DNA from: Bacteroidales bacterium | GTDB taxonomy: Bacteria > Bacteroidota > Bacteroidia > Bacteroidales > GCA-2748055 | Assembly (NCBI GenBank): GCA_024763595.1 | Contig: JANTFK010000067.1 | Span: 1-11,092 of the forward strand | Direction of reading: 5' to 3' | Length of the DNA: 11,092 nt | Part shown: one piece after another, positions 6,581 through 11,092 of the stretch | Numbering within the stretch: the first letter of the stretch is position 1 | Layout: each line of letters starts with the position of its first letter | Position numbers and translations under genes: made by a program | The notes under the pieces: model-generated | The model's input: the letters and a program-made list of their open reading frames with translations, nothing else | Told to the model about the DNA's origin: nothing | Databases searched by the model: none

Positions 6581-7470
6581 CCGTTTTGCTGCAAATAATT
6601 TTCGTAGGTATGTTTCCACCTTCGGTGGGACCATAACCAGTATGCCGGATCTTCCCTGATCAGTTTTTCCAGGAGTCGTACATGCCTTTCTGTTATCTCA
6701 AAAGGTGGCAGTGTGTTTGGTTCCCTGGTGATCAGCTCAAACTCAGCGACATATCTTCCGCGCCGCACTTTTCGGATTTTCAGGAACAAAACTGCAGCAT
6801 TCAGTTTTCTGGCAAGCTTTTCAGTGCCCAGGTAGAGCGGAGTGTCGAGACCCATGAATTTGGTCCAGTACTGGATGTTGTGGAGCATGGGCCGCTGATC
6901 AGCCAGAAAAACAGTGAGCATCGGTTTCTTTTCCCTCGCATAAGCCATCATTCTCCTGACAATCTGATCCATGGGAATCGGTTCTGCATTAGGATGGGTC
7001 CGGTTCTGCCGGGACAGCCGGTTCAGATAAGGATTCTTCAGTGGTTTGTATGCTCCGATTGCCGGATAGGCTGAAATCAGCCCGATGGTGGGGAGGTATT
7101 CCCAGTTTCCATAGTGACCCGAGACAACAATCACCTGTTTACCTTCTTCATAGAACTCATTCAGTATACCGGTGTTAATATAGCTGATCTTTTGCCGGAA
7201 CTCTTCCGGAGTGTGGAACAATGATACAGCTGCTTCAAGGATCATATCGCACAGATGGTGATAGAATCGTTTTGCAGTGGAGCGGATCTGTTTCCGGTCG
7301 TAATCCGGGAAGGCTTTTACCAGGTTTTCAAACACAACCTGTTTACGGTAACCGACCACATAATATGCCAGTAAATAGAGGAAGTCGGAAATGACGTAGA
7401 GGAGTCGTTCGGGCATTAGATAAAGCAGCCATATCAAGCTGTAGATCAGGATATAGCCTAAAAATCTCAT
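6574..7470 (-). CDS. Lipid A biosynthesis acyltransferase, LpxL/HtrB family
   Basis: Members transfer a fatty acyl chain to lipid A (or a related lysophospholipid) at the inner face of the cytoplasmic membrane. The 298-residue product has a hydrophobic N-terminal anchor (about 2-40), the catalytic HX4E motif H119-E124 in SGHYGNWE, ADQRP (190-194), and LWSHRRWK (279-286) near the C-terminus. All are diagnostic of the LpxL/LpxM/HtrB family. Length is normal. The acyl donor and position (LpxL or LpxM type) cannot be told from sequence. The ATG follows the stop of the Crp/Fnr gene by 3 bases, so it probably shares that promoter and may be under its control. It ends tail to tail with the glycosyltransferase gene, which suggests a joint envelope role. 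Confidence 0.92.
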   Translation of the reverse strand: MRFLGYILIYSLIWLLYLMPERLLYVISDFLYLLAYYVVGYRKQVVFENLVKAFPDYDRKQIRSTAKRFYHHLCDMILEAAVSLFHTPEEFRQKISYINTGILNEFYEEGKQVIVVSGHYGNWEYLPTIGLISAYPAIGAYKPLKNPYLNRLSRQNRTHPNAEPIPMDQIVRRMMAYAREKKPMLTVFLADQRPMLHNIQYWTKFMGLDTPLYLGTEKLARKLNAAVLFLKIRKVRRGRYVAEFELITREPNTLPPFEITERHVRLLEKLIREDPAYWLWSHRRWKHTYENYLQQNGK

Positions 7471-7473
7471 GGA

Positions 7474-8178
7474 TTATCCCAAATCGCTGATGCGTTCCAG
7501 CTTGGGCAGGTCCAGAATCCTTATTTTCCTGCCGTCAATGGAGATTACACCCTCCTGTGCAAACGTGGATAAGGTGCGAATGGCATTGGAAGTAGTCATG
7601 TTGGAAAGGTTGGCTACATCTTCCCGGGAGAGGTAGATCTTGATGGTTTTGTTATCATCCTCATACCCATAAGTGTCTTTCAGGAAGATCAGTGATTCAG
7701 CCAGCCTTCCACGGATATGCTTCTGGGTAAGGGTGACCGTACGGGCATGTGAAAAGCCAAGTTCAGAAGCAAAGGACTGGATGATGCTCATGCTCAGATC
7801 GGCATTGCTGCGCATCACCCGGAAAACACTTTCTTTATCCACTATGCAGGATACACAATCTTCAATGGCCACAGCTGTGGCGGTATGGTTCTCTTCCGCA
7901 AACAGTGCCCTGTAACCGATGAATCCTACCGGTTTGGCCATCCTTACAATCTGTTCTCTTCCTCCGACACCTTCTTTAAAGATCTTTACTTTACCTTCTG
8001 CAAGAATCATCAATCCCAGGGGTTTATCCCCCTCCTTAAAAATGATCTCTCCTTTTTTATAGAATGCACAGGTATAGTTTTGTTTCAGGAATTCTTTCTC
8101 TTTGGGCGTCAGTATGGATAAAACAGATTTTGGATTGTCGATGCAATCATCTGCATTATAGTTCCTCTCCTGCATCAT
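7474..8178 (-). CDS. Crp/Fnr-family transcriptional regulator
   Basis: The 234-residue product has an N-terminal cyclic-nucleotide-binding-type beta-barrel (about 20-140) with YKKGEIIFKEGDKPLGLMIL (40-59) and GKVKIFKEG (62-70). A long dimerisation helix (about 127-160) and a C-terminal winged helix-turn-helix follow, with LSREDVANLSNMTTSNAIRT (183-202). It binds DNA as a dimer. The effector is unknown. Cysteines at 12, 37, 108 and 111 do not match the N-terminal four-cysteine cluster of E. coli FNR, so an iron-sulphur sensor is not supported. Two ATG codons stand in tandem at 8178 and 8175; the first is used here. The gene has its own -7 element and two inverted repeats in the 73-base leader, which suggests autoregulation. 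It is followed by the acyltransferase gene after 3 bases. Confidence 0.93.
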   Translation of the reverse strand: MMQERNYNADDCIDNPKSVLSILTPKEKEFLKQNYTCAFYKKGEIIFKEGDKPLGLMILAEGKVKIFKEGVGGREQIVRMAKPVGFIGYRALFAEENHTATAVAIEDCVSCIVDKESVFRVMRSNADLSMSIIQSFASELGFSHARTVTLTQKHIRGRLAESLIFLKDTYGYEDDNKTIKIYLSREDVANLSNMTTSNAIRTLSTFAQEGVISIDGRKIRILDLPKLERISDLG

Positions 8179-8190
8179 ATATTAATCTGG

Positions 8191-8202
8191 TTGATAAATC
8201 AA
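8191..8202. promoter_or_regulatory. FNR-like inverted repeat in the Crp/Fnr leader
   Basis: TTGATAAATCAA has perfect 5-base arms, TTGAT and ATCAA, the same half-sites as the FNR box, but with a 2-base rather than a 4-base centre. It lies between the predicted start site and the ATG of the regulator gene. Confidence 0.4.
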
Positions 8203-8205
8203 ATT

Positions 8206-8219
8206 ATGCTGTATAGCAT
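8206..8219. promoter_or_regulatory. 14-bp inverted repeat (5-4-5) at the Crp/Fnr promoter
   Basis: ATGCT-GTAT-AGCAT has perfect 5-base arms with a 4-base centre, the geometry of Crp/Fnr-family operators. It begins one base downstream of the -7 element and covers the expected transcription start. A short RNA hairpin is an alternative reading. Confidence 0.4.
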
Positions 8220-8220
8220 G

Positions 8221-8228
8221 CAAAATTA
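8221..8228 (-). promoter_or_regulatory. Bacteroidota-type -7 element for the Crp/Fnr-acyltransferase unit
   Basis: The - strand reads TAATTTTG, a perfect TAnnTTTG match, 42 bases before the ATG at 8178. The upstream region is A/T-rich, but the nearest TTG is not at the standard -33 distance. Confidence 0.5.
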
Positions 8229-8251
8229 GAAAAAAATATCAAATTCCCCCT

Positions 8252-9910
8252 TCAATATCTGGCGACCAACGGTAAGCGCCTTCCAATACCGAAAGCTTTT
8301 GACGAAACTCTTAAAATGGGAGGGGTCTGGTATCTTTTATATTCATTCTGATTCACCAACCTGATGATTTTCTGCACCAAGCCCGGTTCAATTCCTAAAC
8401 CGGTCATCTGCTCCGGTGGCAGTTGCCTTTCAATATAAGCTTCCAGGATCTGGTCAAGCTTGTCATAAGGAGGCAGTGAATCGCTGTCTTTCTGGTCGGG
8501 TCTCAGTTCAGCCGAAGGGGGTTTCAGGATAATATTTTCGGGGATCACCTCATTCTCACGGTTGAAATATCTGGCCAGCAGGTAAACATCTGTTTTATAT
8601 ACATCACCCAGTACGGAGAGTCCTCCGCTCATATCGCCATACAGGGTGCCGTAACCAACTGCTGTTTCACTCTTGTTACTGGTATTTAACAGGATATTGC
8701 CAAATTTATTGGAAAGGGCCATCAGCAGGGTGCCCCTGATCCTGGCCTGGATATTCTCTTCGGTGATATCTTCGGGCAAATCGCCAAATAGGGGCCTGAG
8801 TGTCTTGCGGAACTGGTTAAATACCGATTCGATGGGAAGCAGGTCAAATTTTACACCCAGGTTTTGTGCCAGTGCTATGGAATCATCCACACTGTGTTGT
8901 GAGGAGTACTGGGAAGGCAGGAGCAGGACATGAAGGTTCCGGGGACCCAGCGCTTCCGTTGCCAGTGCCAGTGTGACTGCCGAATCGATCCCGCCAGATA
9001 ATCCCAGTGTGGCGGACGTAAATCTCATTTTTCTGAAATAGTCACTGATACCGCAGATCAGTGCATCGGCCATGCTTCCAATCCGGTCGGGTATCTGTCC
9101 TGCATCAGGATTGGGTTTATGATGGATCAGTTCATCCAGATCGATGATATCAAAATCCTCTTCGAAAAATTTGAGCCGCCTTACTACCTGCCCCCCGGGA
9201 TTTACAGCCAGTGATCCACCTTCAAATATAAGTTCTGTCTGTGAGCCTGCCTGGTTACAGTATAAAACCGGCAGTTTATAGCGGGTTGCCTTTCCTGTGA
9301 AAATAGCTTGTTTCACCTCCATTTTCATATGTGAAAAGGGCGATGCAGCCAGATTAATGATAACCTCCGGTTTCTGTCTGACCAGTGATTCAAGCGGGTT
9401 GGTTGTGTAAAGCCTGCTATGGGAGAATTCATTTTCAAATGGTTGCTCGTCCCATAAATCCTCGCATATGGTCACTGCCATCCGCCGGTTCCTGAATTCC
9501 AGGATATGGAAATCCCGGTTCGGTTCAAAATAGCGGTACTCATCAAAAATGTCGTAGGTGGGCAACAACGATTTGCGAAATATCTGTTGTATACGTCCTT
9601 CATACAGGAAAAAGGCTGAATTGTAAAGCAGCTTACCCTCCTTGCTGGGATTGAATTCCGGCCCGCCCACCAGTACCCCGATTCCGGGATCAATACTTGT
9701 GGCAAGCTTTTCCACATACCGGTTGCAGGTTGTGACAAAATCTTTTCTTTCCAGCAGATCAAGGGGTGGATATCCGCTGATGGATAATTCGGAAAAAACA
9801 ACCAGGTCGGCTCCATTGCCGGATGCTTTTTGAACGGCATCTACGATCCTGGAAAGATTCCCTTCAAAATCCCCTATCAAATAGTTCAGTTGTGCAAGAG
9901 CAATTTTCAT
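8252..9910 (-). CDS. nadE: Glutamine-dependent NAD+ synthetase
   Basis: NadE makes NAD+ from nicotinate adenine dinucleotide (deamido-NAD+), ATP and ammonia released from glutamine. It is the last step of NAD synthesis and is cytoplasmic. The 552-residue protein has two domains. The N-terminal nitrilase-type glutaminase (about 1-265) keeps the catalytic triad E41 (FSELSISGYPP), K113 (FRKSLLP) and C149 (TICEDLWDE). The C-terminal synthetase (about 275-552) has the pyrophosphate loop LSGGIDSA (304-311), TSNKSE (410-415), GDMSGG (425-430), the GDVYKTDVY segment (435-443) and PPSAELRP (464-471). Length is typical of two-domain NadE. It starts 6 bases after the barrel gene's stop and probably shares its promoter. 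No sign of truncation. Confidence 0.96.
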   Translation of the reverse strand: MKIALAQLNYLIGDFEGNLSRIVDAVQKASGNGADLVVFSELSISGYPPLDLLERKDFVTTCNRYVEKLATSIDPGIGVLVGGPEFNPSKEGKLLYNSAFFLYEGRIQQIFRKSLLPTYDIFDEYRYFEPNRDFHILEFRNRRMAVTICEDLWDEQPFENEFSHSRLYTTNPLESLVRQKPEVIINLAASPFSHMKMEVKQAIFTGKATRYKLPVLYCNQAGSQTELIFEGGSLAVNPGGQVVRRLKFFEEDFDIIDLDELIHHKPNPDAGQIPDRIGSMADALICGISDYFRKMRFTSATLGLSGGIDSAVTLALATEALGPRNLHVLLLPSQYSSQHSVDDSIALAQNLGVKFDLLPIESVFNQFRKTLRPLFGDLPEDITEENIQARIRGTLLMALSNKFGNILLNTSNKSETAVGYGTLYGDMSGGLSVLGDVYKTDVYLLARYFNRENEVIPENIILKPPSAELRPDQKDSDSLPPYDKLDQILEAYIERQLPPEQMTGLGIEPGLVQKIIRLVNQNEYKRYQTPPILRVSSKAFGIGRRLPLVARY

Positions 9911-9916
9911 AATGGG

Positions 9917-10573
9917 TCAGAACAAGATTCCCAGGTGAATGGAAATGGAATTCTGGTGAATGTTTGCCTTGTCAAGATCGGTGACATCAGTTAACCCCGA
10001 GGTCCACCGGACACCGCCTATAAGAGCAGTGCTGCCTCCAAGCCTGTATTCTGCGCCAACACCTGCATGATAGCCCAGCATGAAAAGGTGGGTGCTCTCC
10101 CGGATGTCTTCCCTGTCAAAGGAGTCATCTTTGGTGGAGATATTCGCGTTGATATTGATCATGGGATTAAACCCAACCTGGAGAAAAAAGGTGAGGTAAC
10201 CCAGCTCTTCGGTTTTTAGTTTGAGCCCTATGGGAAAATCGAGGTATTGATAATGATGATTTATAGTTTGCCCCGGTGTGGCCCAGAGGGAGTCTCCCTT
10301 GGAGATAAAAAGGGCAGAGTCAGCATAGCGCAGGCTTCCACCCAGGTTGTTGATGCCAAATCCCAGCGCAAATGCATAATTCTTTTCAAAGAAGTAGTCC
10401 ATTTGTAATCCCGTGGTGACATGGAACCTGGATCCGTCGGGTTCAACATTTTTTTCATCTGAACTGAACCAGGAGAACTGGGGGTCAATGTGGACGTTGA
10501 ACTTCAAAGGGCTCTGTGCATATAGCGATATCAGGGAGATCAGTATGAGGATGGTAATAAAAATTCGTTTCAT
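9917..10573 (-). CDS. Secreted outer-membrane beta-barrel protein, PorT-like
   Basis: The 218-residue product has a clear signal peptide: MKR, a hydrophobic core to about residue 17, and likely cleavage after SLYA (before Q20). The mature part alternates polar and hydrophobic residues, is rich in aromatics and glycine, and ends in ...HLGILF with a terminal phenylalanine, as do many outer-membrane barrels. Segments such as LDFPIGLKLKT and GVGAEYRLG recall the 'outer membrane protein beta-barrel' / PorT-like families of Bacteroidota (PF13568-type). An eight-strand barrel is plausible for this size. Function is unknown. True PorT/SprT takes part in type IX secretion, but this cannot be assigned from sequence alone. 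It is the first gene of a unit with nadE and is divergent from gldB. Confidence 0.8.
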   Translation of the reverse strand: MKRIFITILILISLISLYAQSPLKFNVHIDPQFSWFSSDEKNVEPDGSRFHVTTGLQMDYFFEKNYAFALGFGINNLGGSLRYADSALFISKGDSLWATPGQTINHHYQYLDFPIGLKLKTEELGYLTFFLQVGFNPMININANISTKDDSFDREDIRESTHLFMLGYHAGVGAEYRLGGSTALIGGVRWTSGLTDVTDLDKANIHQNSISIHLGILF

Positions 10574-10599
10574 TTTAAATTATTATGCTTATGAGTAAT

Positions 10600-10607
10600 C
10601 AAACTTA
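10600..10607 (-). promoter_or_regulatory. Bacteroidota-type -7 element for the barrel-nadE unit
   Basis: The - strand reads TAAGTTTG, a perfect TAnnTTTG match, 26 bases before the ATG at 10573. A T-rich run (TTTTTT) lies about 18 bases further upstream, near the -33 position, but lacks the TTG. Confidence 0.5.
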
Positions 10608-10653
10608 TTTGTGAGGTTATGATTAAAAAAGCTCATGCTCGTTGCATATTTTA

Positions 10654-10661
10654 TACTTTTG
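10654..10661 (+). promoter_or_regulatory. Bacteroidota-type -7 element for gldB
   Basis: TACTTTTG is a perfect TAnnTTTG match, 30 bases before the ATG at 10692, implying a leader of about 25 bases. A TTG at 10642-10644 is too close to serve as the -33 element. Confidence 0.5.
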
Positions 10662-10691
10662 CCTGCAAATAGTTATTCAAATTTAATCAAT

Positions 10692-11092
10692 ATGACGAGA
10701 CCTGTTCACCAGATGATGGTTTTTCTCCTTGGTTTACTCCTGCTGCCGGCAGGTTGCAGACACAATCCGCTGGATGTAAAGATCTCCGGGATTGATGTAA
10801 AGGTACAGGTGGAACGGTTTGACAGGGAACTTTTTGAAATGAGACAGGATACGATCAACCGGGCCATTGACTTTTTTTACAGCCGGTATGGTGATTTTTT
10901 CGATATCTTCAATGTACATGTCATTCAGATCGGGCAGGCTTCCTCACGCCGCTATCCTTCTTACCTCTCCATGTTCATTAATGATCCGACCAACCAGGAT
11001 GTATATGCATATACCAACGAGGTATTCTCCTCCATGGATCCGGTAAATGAGCAGCTCACAGATGGTTTCAGACATTACCTCTATCATTATCC
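10692..11092 (+). CDS. gldB: GldB-like gliding-motility lipoprotein (5' part, runs off the window)
   Basis: The visible 133 residues begin MTRPVHQMMVFLLGLLLLPA and reach a cysteine at position 22, so this is an export signal with a probable lipid-anchored cysteine. The -3 residue is proline (LPAGC), which departs from the usual lipobox. The mature part has VERFDRELFEM, a Phe-rich YGDFFDIF segment, VIQIGQ, a 'YPSYLSMFINDP' block, and a run towards FRHYLYHY at the edge. This order matches GldB, a lipoprotein needed for gliding in Flavobacterium and widespread in Bacteroidota, including species not known to glide. Its molecular role is not settled. The ATG at 10692 is chosen because it gives the complete signal sequence and sits just after a good -7 element. 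The C-terminal part is outside the window. Confidence 0.82.
   Translation, partial: MTRPVHQMMVFLLGLLLLPAGCRHNPLDVKISGIDVKVQVERFDRELFEMRQDTINRAIDFFYSRYGDFFDIFNVHVIQIGQASSRRYPSYLSMFINDPTNQDVYAYTNEVFSSMDPVNEQLTDGFRHYLYHY

Noticed and set aside
6682..7074. 130-codon + strand frame inside the acyltransferase gene
   Set aside because: It is opposite the conserved HX4E-to-C-terminal region of the LpxL-like protein and shows no family features.
8229..8240. T-run on the - strand after nadE considered as an intrinsic terminator
   Set aside because: The T-rich stretch has no GC-rich stem just upstream, so it is more likely part of the A/T-rich promoter of the regulator gene.

Overview
The window looks like core chromosome from a member of the Bacteroidota, probably Bacteroidales-like. 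The evidence is a fused MurF-alanine racemase gene, a GldB-type lipoprotein gene, a PorT-like outer-membrane barrel, and perfect matches to the Bacteroidota -7 promoter element (TAnnTTTG) upstream of three transcription units. No mobile element, tRNA, rRNA, CRISPR array or phage gene was seen. Coding is dense and no gene-free stretch exceeds about 120 bases.

Layout, left to right. (1) Bases 1-124 hold the C-terminal 40 codons of an unidentified + strand gene, possibly a glycoside hydrolase. (2) A leftward pair follows: an uncharacterised protein with a Pro/Glu/Ala-rich linker (857-1597), then rsmI (172-855), which starts 1 base after its stop. (3) A 66-base divergent gap leads to a tight rightward operon: tdk (1664-2251), murF-alr fusion (start corrected to 2248, ATGA overlap with tdk) and a two-domain GT2-GT4 glycosyltransferase (4707-6569). 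(4) This meets, with a 4-base gap, the leftward pair Crp/Fnr regulator (7474-8178) and LpxL/HtrB-type acyltransferase (6574-7470). (5) Upstream of that, also leftward, are a PorT-like beta-barrel (9917-10573) and glutamine-dependent nadE (8252-9910). (6) At the right edge, divergent from the barrel, a gldB homologue runs off the window (10692-11092).

The theme is the cell envelope plus housekeeping. MurF-Alr builds the peptidoglycan stem peptide. The GT2-GT4 protein and the LpxL-like acyltransferase fit lipopolysaccharide core and lipid A assembly and sit tail to tail. The barrel and GldB are envelope proteins of a phylum with gliding and type IX secretion. rsmI, tdk and nadE are housekeeping genes for ribosome modification, thymidine salvage and NAD synthesis.

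No undescribed defence or mobile system was found. The points most worth a second look are the GT2-GT4 fusion, two operator-like inverted repeats at the Crp/Fnr promoter, a nine-G tract inside tdk, a hairpin whose palindrome contains both convergent stop codons, and the uncharacterised protein coupled to rsmI.
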